Shown here piece after piece: positions 1 to 7,495 of a DNA stretch of 64,000 bases; position 1 is the stretch's first letter; each line of letters begins with the position of its first letter. The position numbers and the translations under genes were made by a program. Location of the stretch: assembly GCF_000876655.1 (NCBI RefSeq), contig NZ_JYCN01000009.1, positions 248,001 to 312,000 of the forward strand, read 5' to 3'. The notes under the pieces were generated by a model, which was not told the DNA's origin, searched no databases, and worked only from the letters and a program-made list of their open reading frames with translations. The DNA comes from Arthrobacter sp. SPG23 (GTDB taxonomy: Bacteria; Actinomycetota; Actinomycetes; Actinomycetales; Micrococcaceae).

Positions 1-317
1 ACGGCGGCGGTTTCGCCACGGCACCGGCCTACCTGCGGGACCTCTTCGGCACTTTCCAGGTGGGCGCCATCCACGGCCGGCTGCTGACCGCCTGGTCCGC
101 CGCCGGGGTGGCCGGGCCGCTGATTGTCAACGCGTTCCTGGATGCGCAGGGCAAGCCCGGACAGCTGAACGCGGCGTCCTACCAGCCGGCCCTGCTGACC
201 ATGGTGGCCCTGCTGGTGGTCGGCTTCGCCGCCAACCTGCTGGTCAAACCCGTGGACGAACGGTTCCACGAACCCCGCTCCGACCGCCGTCGGCCCGAAC
301 CTGCTTTGGAGGCCTGA
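1..317 (+). CDS. OFA-family MFS transporter, C-terminal part
   Basis: Cut by the left edge; the reading frame enters at base 3 and ends at TGA 315-317. The visible ~104 residues start with a Gly-rich segment followed by TAPAYLRDLFG and HGRLLTAWSAAGVAGP, typical of the last transmembrane helices of oxalate/formate-antiporter type (OFA, YhjX-like) major facilitator proteins, and end in a charged cytoplasmic tail rich in Arg, Glu and Pro. It would export or exchange small carboxylates at the cytoplasmic membrane; the substrate cannot be told from this fragment. A 47-aa membrane protein follows one base downstream, an arrangement I associate with this carrier subfamily. Confidence 0.8.
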   Translation, partial: GGGFATAPAYLRDLFGTFQVGAIHGRLLTAWSAAGVAGPLIVNAFLDAQGKPGQLNAASYQPALLTMVALLVVGFAANLLVKPVDERFHEPRSDRRRPEPALEA

Positions 318-318
318 G

Positions 319-462
319 ATGAACACACAAAACACCGGCGGCGCACAGGCGCCCGTCAAAGCGGTCACCGGCATGCTTGTCCTGGCCTGGGCGCTGGTGG
401 GGATACCTCTGCTCTACGGAGTTTTTGTCACGCTGACCGGCGTCGCGGCGCTGTTCGGGTGA
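319..462 (+). CDS. Small membrane partner of the OFA-type MFS carrier (47 aa)
   Basis: Short gene starting at ATG 319, one base after the carrier's stop, ending TGA 460-462. The product has a short polar N-terminus (MNTQNTGG), one long hydrophobic stretch and ends in ALFG; the segment VLAWALVGIPLLYGVF would span the membrane once. Position, length and translational coupling match the tiny small-subunit proteins found after some OFA-family MFS genes. That it binds or stabilises the carrier is inference; a chance ORF is unlikely given the coupling and composition. Confidence 0.7.
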   Translation: MNTQNTGGAQAPVKAVTGMLVLAWALVGIPLLYGVFVTLTGVAALFG

Positions 463-511
463 GGGGTTAGGGGGGCCGCAGGGCGGGGAACGACGTCAAG
501 GGGGGAACGTT

Positions 512-1210
512 GTGGGCAGTGGATCACAGCCGAATGGAAGGGCCCTGCCGCGCTGGGCCCGAACCGCCGTCGTCGTCTACCTCTCGGTGACGTTCGCCGT
601 TGTGGTGGCTGCGCTGCTGAGCGGAGTCCTTGTACTGGGCCTGGATCCCGGGTTCAAGGAGGGGCTGCTGCTGGTCCTGGTGGTCCTGACCCTGCCCGTT
701 TCGCTTGCGTATTTCGTGATCGGCACTTTTGGCTCCGGCGGCGGACTGGGCCTGGCTACGGTCCTCTACTATCTCGGATACCTCCTCCTTGCGGCGGTCA
801 ACGCGGGGGTCTTCCGGTGGATTGTCCTCAGCGCCCGGAGGCGCACACCGGTCCCCGCTGCCGGCACGCCCGGCCCCTCGCGTCAGTACCCGACGGCGAA
901 ATTGCGCGGGATAACCCCGGACGTCACAAAGCTCTGGTGGGCCGTTCCGCTGGCAGTTCTGCTGAGCCTTCCGCAGTGGATGGTGGCGAGTTTTGCCTGG
1001 TGCGGCGTCAGCGGGTGCAGCGGCGGTGGTTTCGGGGTGGCCACCGGGAGCGAGTGGATCGCGGTCATCCTGAGCGCGGCCAACGGCCTCATCCTGGCAG
1101 TGGCCGTGTTCGGAGTGCGCTGGCTGTATCCCACAGGGAAGCGTGCCCTCATTGCCCTGGCGGCCGGGACGCTGTTCGGTCTGCTGGGCGCCGCAGTCAC
1201 CCACGGGTAG
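512..1210 (+). CDS. Multi-pass membrane protein of unknown function
   Basis: GTG start behind a G-rich Shine-Dalgarno (about 500-506). The 232-residue product has about five to six hydrophobic helices (near residues 18-43, 49-70, 78-103, 143-165, 180-200 and 205-228) joined by short loops, with a Pro/Arg/Thr-rich cytoplasmic linker near residues 107-130. There are two Cys in the loop CGVSGC near residue 165. No catalytic motif or family signature is recognisable. The antisense frame is also long but is an artefact of high GC. It stands alone between the MFS pair and the repeat-flanked transporter remnant. Confidence 0.6.
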   Translation: MGSGSQPNGRALPRWARTAVVVYLSVTFAVVVAALLSGVLVLGLDPGFKEGLLLVLVVLTLPVSLAYFVIGTFGSGGGLGLATVLYYLGYLLLAAVNAGVFRWIVLSARRRTPVPAAGTPGPSRQYPTAKLRGITPDVTKLWWAVPLAVLLSLPQWMVASFAWCGVSGCSGGGFGVATGSEWIAVILSAANGLILAVAVFGVRWLYPTGKRALIALAAGTLFGLLGAAVTHG

Positions 1211-1288
1211 CTGCCGGCCTCGGCTGAACCGCTGCCGGCCTCGGCTGAACCGCTGCCGGCCTCGGCTGAACCGCTGCCGGCCTCGGCT
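1211..1288. repeat. 21-bp tandem repeat, about 3.7 copies
   Basis: The unit GCTGCCGGCCTCGGCTGAACC is repeated without change; the first copy lacks its leading G and the last breaks off after GGCT. It begins directly after the stop of the membrane-protein gene and ends about 25 bases before the transporter remnant, so it sits at the left breakpoint of that deletion. Slippage between such repeats, or repair of a broken end, could have produced it. Confidence 0.9.
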
Positions 1289-1312
1289 CATCTCACGCTC
1301 GATAGGTGAACC

Positions 1313-1936
1313 ATGTCCACAGTCCATACCGGCCTGTGGGGCAGCAACATCATAATGACCATGCTGCTGGGCATCATGGCGGCAACCGGCCTCAGCATCC
1401 TGCTGACATCGGTGTTCCCGAAGGCGGACATGCTGGCATTCGGCTGGCGCTATGCCTTCGGTGCTGGTGCGCTGCTGGCGATCTTCGCGCTCTACCTGCG
1501 CAGCCAGGCCGTTGAATCAGGATTCTTCGAGGAAGCCAAGGAACACCACGGCACGGCCCGGACCGTCACCAAGCGCCAGCTGACCATCATTGCCGTCCGG
1601 ATCCTGATGCTGTCCCTGCTGACCAACGTCCTGTACTACACGTGGGTAAGCTTCGCTTCGTCCTTCGCCATCTCGGGCAAGGGCATGGACCCCAACGCGG
1701 CGTACATCGCCACCTTCGCCGCAGTCCCCGGCGGCACCGCGCCATACCTCCACACGTGGCTGAGCTCCGTGCAGCTCGGCTGGGTCTTCTCGCTCTACAT
1801 CGTGGTCCTGGCCATCGCCACCCTGGTGACCATCCGGTTCATCCCGGAAACGGCCGGCATCGAAATGAATGAGATCCCGCTGCCCGGCGAGGAAGCTGCG
1901 GCAGGCGAGCCGGTCCGGGCGGACATGTGGAGCTGA
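1313..1936 (+). pseudogene. MHS-family MFS transporter remnant (N-terminus and an internal block deleted)
   Basis: About 207 codons remain where metabolite:H+ symporters (MHS, ShiA/ProP-like) have roughly 430-450. The first part (SNIIMTMLLGIMAATGLSIL to GKGMDPNAAYIATFAA) corresponds to the middle of the family. The frame then jumps to GGTAPYLHTWLSS and the last helix with RFIPETAG, which normally lies about 120 residues further on. The first four to five helices are also missing. The reading frame is intact, but such a protein cannot fold as a 12-helix carrier. Tandem repeats lie at its left end. Alternatively it is a short expressed fragment, but I consider it dead. Confidence 0.75.
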
Positions 1937-1973
1937 GAATCCGTGATGTCAGAATTTGGCACCGTTTCAGACC

Positions 1974-2015
1974 CAGATGAAGGGTCCAGCGTCTTTGCGC
2001 TGGACCCTTCATCTG
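1974..2015. terminator. Hairpin terminator
   Basis: A perfect 18-bp stem (arms 1974-1991 and 1998-2015) closes the six-base loop TCTTTG. No long T-run follows on either strand. It sits between the transporter remnant (+) and a minus-strand gene pair, so it would end both transcripts. Confidence 0.75.
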
Positions 2016-2030
2016 CAAATGCTTGTTGCA

Positions 2031-2204
2031 CTACAGCGGATCGGTGTCTCCGGTCTTTTTCCGCATAAAAAGGTCGCTCTGATCGGCCTCGGCTATTGAG
2101 TCGCGGATTGCATTTTTCACTGCGCGATATATAACGCCATAAAGGCAGTACAGAAATATTGCAGTGAAAATTATAACCAAGAACGTCAGTAGGGTTTGAT
2201 CCAC
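2031..2204 (-). CDS. Small single-pass membrane protein (57 aa)
   Basis: GTG start at 2204, two bases after the stop of the upstream secreted-protein gene, with GGAG ten bases ahead; stop TAG at 2031-2033. The product begins MDQTLLTFLVIIFTAIFLY, one clear transmembrane helix. A basic stretch and a polar cytoplasmic tail (IRDSIAEADQSDLFMRKK) follow. Translation is probably coupled to the upstream gene, and both are poorer in GC than the surroundings. A secreted protein with a tiny membrane partner recalls effector/immunity or bacteriocin/self-protection pairs, but no family was recognised. Confidence 0.55.
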   Translation of the reverse strand: MDQTLLTFLVIIFTAIFLYCLYGVIYRAVKNAIRDSIAEADQSDLFMRKKTGDTDPL

Positions 2205-2206
2205 TA

Positions 2207-3022
2207 TTAAAGTGCTCCATATATTGGTTGTGATGACTTCCTCAGCACGTCGCCTTGGTTTGAGTAACCAACGCTAAGTGCGCCGAAACCTGCCGAGACA
2301 GACACTACACTGCCGCCACGGTTGGCCTCATAAGCGAAGGCGATACCAACTTGAGCCGGGCCGCCAACTGTGCAATTCGCCGCGTTCAGAGTCGACGTTA
2401 CGTACCCATTATCTGTCAAATTCGCGAATCCAGAGGTTCCATCGTGGATGTTCCAGATTGGCGCCTTTGATGAAACACCTGCATCTCTGAGGGTGGCGCG
2501 GTTGGTGACGGAACCATCCCACATGCCGGTGTTGGCCGCCAGATTTCCGTGCCTGACGCAGTCGGGGTAGCTGAACTGAAGTGACGCGATGTCTTCCGGA
2601 GCCGCTTGGCCCACGAAGTCGTCCCTCCAGTCCCACTGGCCATAGACCTTCAGTTGGCGACTGCCTTGCGCCAGCGGCACGTAGGTGACGTAGACATCGA
2701 AGGCATCTGAAGGAAAGGCGGCCAGAGTCAACCCCGAGTGCTTGCCGTTCAGGACCGCTTGCGCGTGCTCCGGGGTCACTTCTCCTTCGCCGTTGATGGA
2801 TACGCGCGTCCCCTGTCCCGTGAGCCTCTTCGAGAGACGATCAAGCCCCACAATATCCCGAGGTTTCTTTGCTACATACTGGTCGAGTTGTGCCTCGATT
2901 TCAGCGTTAGAAAGCGTCCTTTTTTCGGCTGCACTAGCGGGTTGGGCTGCAATTCCCGCAAGAAGAGCGGTGCATGCGACAATAGCGAACTTTTTACTTA
3001 GTTTCCCCAAATTTTCCCCCAT
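2207..3022 (-). CDS. Secreted protein of unknown function
   Basis: The chosen start is ATG 3022. The reading frame is open 22 codons further up, but the signal peptide begins shortly after this Met: basic GKLSKK, a hydrophobic core AIVACTALLAGIAA, then cleavage near QPASA-AEKR (about residue 31). The mature part, about 240 residues, has an N-terminal helical segment (NAEIEAQLDQYVAKKPRDI) and a C-terminal half rich in Gly, Ser, Thr and aromatic residues with two Cys. No catalytic motif is evident. GC content is visibly below the flanking metabolic genes, suggesting transfer. It heads a two-gene unit with the 57-aa membrane protein. Confidence 0.65.
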   Translation of the reverse strand: MGENLGKLSKKFAIVACTALLAGIAAQPASAAEKRTLSNAEIEAQLDQYVAKKPRDIVGLDRLSKRLTGQGTRVSINGEGEVTPEHAQAVLNGKHSGLTLAAFPSDAFDVYVTYVPLAQGSRQLKVYGQWDWRDDFVGQAAPEDIASLQFSYPDCVRHGNLAANTGMWDGSVTNRATLRDAGVSSKAPIWNIHDGTSGFANLTDNGYVTSTLNAANCTVGGPAQVGIAFAYEANRGGSVVSVSAGFGALSVGYSNQGDVLRKSSQPIYGAL

Positions 3023-3183
3023 ATAGAAATACTTGAACACTACAAGGCTAAACGCTATATGTGGCAGGGTGCAAGCTGAATCGACCATTGGAATTCAAGG
3101 ATTGTTAGTCGCAGATAGAATGCGGATAAAGAAAAATCAATGATCCTATCCGGAAGTGTTGCAAAATTGCCAGTCAAAGCTAG

Positions 3184-3978
3184 CTGACCCACTCGGCGTT
3201 CTTCCGTTTGGACCAACGCGGTTGCGGCAATAGCACTCCCATCGTTCAAGACGACCTGGACCATCTCTCGGAGAACACGACCCAAGCCTTGATCGAAGAC
3301 ATCGAAGACATCGAGGCCGTAAGGCAGCATCTGGGCATACAGAAGTGGATCGTCACCGGCGGATCTTGGGGCAGCACACTTGCACTCGCCTATGCGTTGC
3401 AGCATCCCAGCAGGGTCCTCGGTATTGCACTGGTCGCAGTAACGACAAGTAGCCGTGAAGAGATCCAGTGGATCACAGAAGATGTTGGACACATCTTTCC
3501 CGAAGCGTGGGCTGACTTTGCAGAGGCGGCCGGCGCGGAACCAAAAGAACGCGTGATCCATGCCTACGCGCGCCGGCTTGCAGGCCAGGATCGCGAAGAC
3601 GCCCGCCGTGCTGCCCTGTCCTGGGATCGGTGGGAATCCACGCACATTTCGCTGGACCCAAGCTGGCTTCCTGGCCCGATGTTTGAAGACGAGCAAGAAC
3701 GCATGACGTTCCCACTCCTCGTGACGCACTACTGGGCCAACGACGGTTTCCTCGTCGAAGGACAAGAGATCATTCCTCGAATTCACGAACTCAACGGCAT
3801 CCCCGCTTACCTCATCCATGGCCAGCGGGATGTCAGCGGACCTGTCGTCACCGCATGGCGTCTGCACCGGGGCTGGGATTCAAGCCGGCTCATCGTCATT
3901 GAGGACGAAGGTCACGGAGGTACGTCCTCCATGGCTGCTCTCACACGGGCGGTCCAGGACATCGCTGCGTTGCTCTAA
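3184..3978 (+). pseudogene. Prolyl aminopeptidase (S33 alpha/beta hydrolase), 5'-truncated
   Basis: The frame opens after TAG 3181-3183 and the only candidate start is TTG 3208, placing the first residues at FFRLDQRGCGNSTP, a motif that lies about 60 residues into proline iminopeptidases. The nucleophile elbow GGSWGS (Ser near residue 53) and the C-terminal catalytic His (EDEGHGG) are present; the N-terminal HGGPG oxyanion loop is gone. Length is about 256 residues versus about 315 for the family. Upstream sequence is AT-rich and unrelated, so the gene was cut at its 5' end, probably by the event that left the IS110 remnant next to it. Activity is unlikely. Confidence 0.75.
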
Positions 3979-3994
3979 GGTCCTCTCGTTCTGG

Positions 3995-4417
3995 GTTCCC
4001 AGCTAGCCACCGGCGGTAGTCGGCGGCCAAGGCGTCGTTGCGGAGGAGGCCGCGTTCCAGGAGGGAAATTTTGGAGGGCTATTGGCCGAGCTCTCGTGCG
4101 ACCCTAGCAATCGTGCAGCCGAGCGTGATGCGCGTTTGGCGTAGATCTGAGTTGTCTGGAGCCGCTTGCGGGTTGGTGATCTGGCGGTAGATTTCCCGCG
4201 CTGCGTAGTGTTTGAGGCAGCTCATGATGTCCCGTTTGCTCTTGCCCTCTGCGGTGCGTTTGGTCACGTAGTCCTTGGTCCGTTGGCATGAGCCCATGCG
4301 GACGTTCGTGTGGCGCGAGCCGTCTGAGGAGCGGCCCACCGAGACACCGACGTTCGTCGCCGCGTCCCAGGAGATGTCGAGTTCGAGCTCGTAGGCCCGC
4401 TCGCTCCACGGCAGCAC
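3995..4417 (-). pseudogene. IS110-type transposase, C-terminal remnant
   Basis: Read on the minus strand, the segment TKDYVTKRTAEGKSKRDIM followed by SCLKHYAAREIYR is typical of the C-terminal end of IS110-family transposases from actinobacteria. The frame reaches an amber stop at 4079-4081, but the same frame continues with PSKISLLERGLLRNDALAAD and YRRWL, the usual end of these proteins; the stop replaces an expected Trp (TGG to TAG). The catalytic N-terminal DEDD domain is absent. The first ~45 codons resemble nothing clear and may be a fused neighbour. It is a dead IS fragment at the edge of a rearranged stretch. Confidence 0.65.
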
Positions 4418-4468
4418 GGGGCTGCCGTGGACGTGCCTACGCAGGACGATAGTGTGATTCGCGGGCCA

Positions 4469-4486
4469 TGGTCAAGCGTTTGATCA
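4469..4486. promoter_or_regulatory. LacI-type operator O1
   Basis: TGGTCAAGCGTTTGATCA is an imperfect 18-bp palindrome around a central CG, the classic LacI/GalR-family layout. It shares its core with two further sites before the GH32 gene. The likely ligand is the LacI protein encoded at the end of the operon. Confidence 0.7.
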
Positions 4487-4545
4487 AACTGACTTTCGCT
4501 GCTATCCCGGAACGCTACGGGTCACCGGGAGGAAAAATATATATT

Positions 4546-4563
4546 TGCTAAAACGCTTGATCA
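4546..4563. promoter_or_regulatory. LacI-type operator O2 overlapping a likely -35
   Basis: TGCTAAAACGCTTGATCA matches O1 and O3. Its right end contains TTGATC (4557-4562), a plausible -35, followed after 17 bases by TAGGTT (4580-4585) as -10. A repressor here would block RNA polymerase. Confidence 0.65.
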
Positions 4564-4590
4564 ACACGACTAATGACGCTAGGTTCATGG

Positions 4591-4608
4591 TGATCAAACG
4601 CTTTAGCA
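4591..4608. promoter_or_regulatory. LacI-type operator O3 near the transcription start
   Basis: TGATCAAACGCTTTAGCA is a near-exact inverted copy of O2 (two differences) lying just downstream of the proposed -10. Three sites allow DNA looping, as for other LacI-family regulators. Confidence 0.7.
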
Positions 4609-4626
4609 GAATGGACATCAGCGCAG

Positions 4627-6063
4627 ATGAAACGCTCAGTCTTCTTCCAGCCCACCGATGGATGGGTTGGTGACCTCATCCCCTTCGAGAAGGACGGGGA
4701 GTTCTGGCTCTTCTACCTCCACGAAGTACGCTCGGACCCGAAACCCGGCACGTCATGGAACCTCGTCACCACCAAGGACCTCACACAGTTCGAGTACCAC
4801 GGCGTTGCCCTGCAACACGGCACTGAGGACGATCTCGACTTCAACGCCTACACGGGCAGCGTCGTGGTCGATGAAACCGGCACCCACCACCTGTTCTACA
4901 CAGGGCAGAACCCGCGCAACCTGGGAGCGGACGGGGCGCCCCTCCAGCTGGTCATGCACGCCACGAGCACCGACGGAATGCAGTCCTGGACCAAGCATCC
5001 CGAACTCACTTTCGGCGCCCCCGACGGCTTCGAGTCCGGGGACTGGCGGGATCCCTTCGTATTCCGGGATGAGAGCACAGGCCGGTGGCGGATGCTGCTG
5101 GCGGCCCGGCACTCCGCCGGACCGGAACGGCGCCGCGGCGTCATCGCCCAGTGCGTCTCCACCGACCTGATGGCCTGGGAGTACGCGGAACCGTTCTGGG
5201 ATCCGCGCCGCTATATCACGCATGAATGCCCGGACGTCTTCTCATGGGGCGGCTGGTGGTACATGGTCTACTCCGAGTTTTCCGAATCGTTTACCACCCG
5301 GTACCGCATGGCCACGAGCCCCGACGGGCCGTGGACCGTCCCGGACCGGGACAGCATCGACGGCCGGGCGTTCTACGCCTCAAAGACTGCCGAACGGGAC
5401 GGGCGCCGCTTCTTCTTCGGCTGGATCGCCAGCAAGGAAGGAAATTCCGACGACGGCGCCTGGCAGTGGGCGGGCACCATGTCCGTGCTGGAAGCCCGCC
5501 AGAACCCGGACGGAACGCTCGCGTTCGGCTTCGCCGACGAACTCGTGGACAGCTTCTGGGACGACGTCCCCGTTTCATTGACGAGCGGGCTGCCCACGCG
5601 ACTGGACGCGCCGGACGGGTACACCGCCGTCGTATCCGACGAGGAACTGCCCGGCCAGTTCTATGCCAAGGCTGTGCTGGACATCGCCCCCGGCACCACA
5701 GAGTGCGGGCTGCTGCTGCGCTCCAGCCAGGACGGGGACCACTCCTACATCCTGCGACTGGAACCGAAACGCGGCCGGCTCGTCTTCGACCGCTGGCCGC
5801 GGGCCATCACCGGAGACGCCCAATGGCACGTTTCCGGGGACGTCCCGTTCGACGTCGAACTGGAGCGCCCCTGTGATCTCAGCCCCGGCCAACACACGCT
5901 GGAGGTCATCGTCGACGGCGACCTGTGCGTCGCCGTCGTCGACCGGCAGGTGGCGCTCAGCACCCGGATCTACGACCTGCCTGCGGGGCGGATCGGCTTT
6001 TTCGCCGGCGAAGGATCCGCCACCGTCACTGAACTTGAGATACGTACGCGCACCGAAAACTGA
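4627..6063 (+). CDS. GH32 family glycoside hydrolase (beta-fructosidase type)
   Basis: Predicted to hydrolyse beta-fructosides (sucrose, levan or inulin oligosaccharides). The 478-residue protein has the GH32 five-bladed propeller motifs: GWVGDLIPF with the nucleophile Asp16 (in place of the usual WMNDPNG), WRDPFVF with Asp142 of the RDP motif, and ECPD with the acid/base Glu200. The C-terminal ~150 residues form the usual beta-sandwich. No signal peptide is seen, so it probably acts inside the cell on imported oligosaccharides. It leads an operon with a CUT1 ABC transporter and a LacI regulator behind three operators. The unusual first motif marks a subfamily whose exact substrate is uncertain. 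Confidence 0.85.
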   Translation: MKRSVFFQPTDGWVGDLIPFEKDGEFWLFYLHEVRSDPKPGTSWNLVTTKDLTQFEYHGVALQHGTEDDLDFNAYTGSVVVDETGTHHLFYTGQNPRNLGADGAPLQLVMHATSTDGMQSWTKHPELTFGAPDGFESGDWRDPFVFRDESTGRWRMLLAARHSAGPERRRGVIAQCVSTDLMAWEYAEPFWDPRRYITHECPDVFSWGGWWYMVYSEFSESFTTRYRMATSPDGPWTVPDRDSIDGRAFYASKTAERDGRRFFFGWIASKEGNSDDGAWQWAGTMSVLEARQNPDGTLAFGFADELVDSFWDDVPVSLTSGLPTRLDAPDGYTAVVSDEELPGQFYAKAVLDIAPGTTECGLLLRSSQDGDHSYILRLEPKRGRLVFDRWPRAITGDAQWHVSGDVPFDVELERPCDLSPGQHTLEVIVDGDLCVAVVDRQVALSTRIYDLPAGRIGFFAGEGSATVTELEIRTRTEN

Positions 6064-6109
6064 ATAGCCCCACCCCAACCCACTGACCCAATCAAGGGAG
6101 ATTGCCGCA

Positions 6110-7447
6110 ATGAAGAAACTATTCCGTGCTGCCGCCGTCGCAGCCGCCGCAGCCCTGGCGTTGTCAGCCTGCGGCGGCGTAGGAGCCGCCAGCGACCCGG
6201 CCAACGTCAGCCCCACCGGCGAGATCAAACCCCGCGAAATTTCGTGGCTGCTGTCACGTCCGGCCGACGGGGCAGTCATCAACATCATGAAGAAGCTCGC
6301 CGACGACTACGCCAAGGACCACCCGGGCTTCGCACTGAACCTCATCACCACCCCGGACCGCCCCTCCTACATCCAGAAGCTGGAGACCCTGGCAGCGGCC
6401 AACAAGCTGCCTGAACTCTTCGACACGGACGCCACGCCCTTCGCCCAGCAGCTGGCAAAGCAGGGCAAAATGGTGGACGCCGAGAAGCTCCTGAAGTCAC
6501 TGGACGTCTACGATGACTACCGGCCCGGGGCCCTGGACTACCAGCGTTTTGACGACGGCTCCTTGTACATGATCCCGTTCCAGTTCGAGCTGGAATTCAT
6601 CTGGTACAACAAGGCGCTGCTGGAAAAGGCGGGCGTTACGGTGCCGAAGTCCCTCGATGACCTCCCGGCAATGTGCACGGCGCTGCGCAGTGCGGGGATC
6701 ACGCCGATCGCCATCGACGGCCAGGACCAGTGGCCGCTGGAACGCTATGTGGCCTATCAGCCGTTCAGGGCAGCCGGTCCGGAGTTCGTCCAGAAGCTGA
6801 AGAAGGGCGAGGCGACGTTCACCGATCCCGCCGGGCAGAAGACCGTTAAGTGGATGGCCGAGCTGGGCAAGGCCAAGTGCTTCCAGGACGGCTTCTCCGC
6901 CCAGGGCTACTCCGACGCGCAGAACCAGTTCACGTCCGGGCAGGCGGCGATGTACAACATCGGCACGTGGGAGCTGCCCAGCCTGGCTACCGACAAACTG
7001 AACTCCGAGGTCCGGGACGACATCGACTTCTTCACCCTGCCAACGACGGACGGTTCGGTGACGTCGGCCAACGAGTTCGTCTCCCCGTCAGGCATCGGAA
7101 TGGCCGTCAACTCCAAGACCTACGATCCGCTGGTGAGCGACTTCCTGAAGTTTGCCCTGGCGAAATACCCCGCCGAGTACGCGGCCACGGGCGCCCTCTC
7201 ACCCACCACCACTGTGCAGACCACGGTCCCGGCCAACGCCACCCCGCTGTACAAGAAGGCGCTGGAAACGGCCGACACCCTCGGGGCAAAGCAGGCCATG
7301 CCGTGGGACACCCAGCTGGACCCCACCACCAACGGCAGGCTCCAGCAGGAACTCGTGCTCCTGGTGCAGGGCAACATCACGCCTGAGCAATTCACCAGCA
7401 CGATGGACAACACCATCAAGCAGAACGCCCCCAAGTTCTTCAAGTAA
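6110..7447 (+). CDS. Sugar ABC transporter substrate-binding lipoprotein (CUT1)
   Basis: Signal peptide MKKLFRAAAVAAAAALAL ends in the lipobox LSAC, with the lipid-anchored Cys at residue 21. The mature protein has the two-lobed extracellular solute-binding family 1 fold (about 445 residues), with the typical segment FELEFIWYNKALLEKAGV and a Trp-rich hinge region. It should capture the oligosaccharide degraded by the adjacent GH32 enzyme and deliver it to the two permeases downstream. A stable hairpin after its stop probably protects this 5' part of the mRNA, giving more binding protein than permease. No ATPase gene is present; a shared MsiK-like ATPase elsewhere is expected. Confidence 0.9.
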   Translation: MKKLFRAAAVAAAAALALSACGGVGAASDPANVSPTGEIKPREISWLLSRPADGAVINIMKKLADDYAKDHPGFALNLITTPDRPSYIQKLETLAAANKLPELFDTDATPFAQQLAKQGKMVDAEKLLKSLDVYDDYRPGALDYQRFDDGSLYMIPFQFELEFIWYNKALLEKAGVTVPKSLDDLPAMCTALRSAGITPIAIDGQDQWPLERYVAYQPFRAAGPEFVQKLKKGEATFTDPAGQKTVKWMAELGKAKCFQDGFSAQGYSDAQNQFTSGQAAMYNIGTWELPSLATDKLNSEVRDDIDFFTLPTTDGSVTSANEFVSPSGIGMAVNSKTYDPLVSDFLKFALAKYPAEYAATGALSPTTTVQTTVPANATPLYKKALETADTLGAKQAMPWDTQLDPTTNGRLQQELVLLVQGNITPEQFTSTMDNTIKQNAPKFFK

Positions 7448-7456
7448 ACCGCAGCG

Positions 7457-7480
7457 GCGGGGGACCGGAAGGTCCCCCGC
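7457..7480 (+). promoter_or_regulatory. Intercistronic mRNA hairpin
   Basis: A perfect 10-bp GC-rich stem with a GGAA tetraloop (arms 7457-7466 and 7471-7480) between the binding-protein and permease genes. There is no T-run, so partial termination or 3'-end protection of the upstream message is likelier than full termination. Confidence 0.7.
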
Positions 7481-7495
7481 CCGAAAGGCCCAGCC

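Noticed and set aside
1211..1288. 21-bp tandem repeat as a CRISPR array
   Set aside because: Units are contiguous with no spacers and no cas genes are present.
524..1327. Antisense frame containing repeated RGRQRFS units
   Set aside because: The repeats are only the translation of the 21-bp tandem repeat; the rest is antisense to a membrane protein.
1795..2220. A 141-codon minus-strand frame over the transporter end and hairpin
   Set aside because: It runs through the perfect terminator hairpin; another frame of the same strand gives a better small membrane protein (2031-2204).
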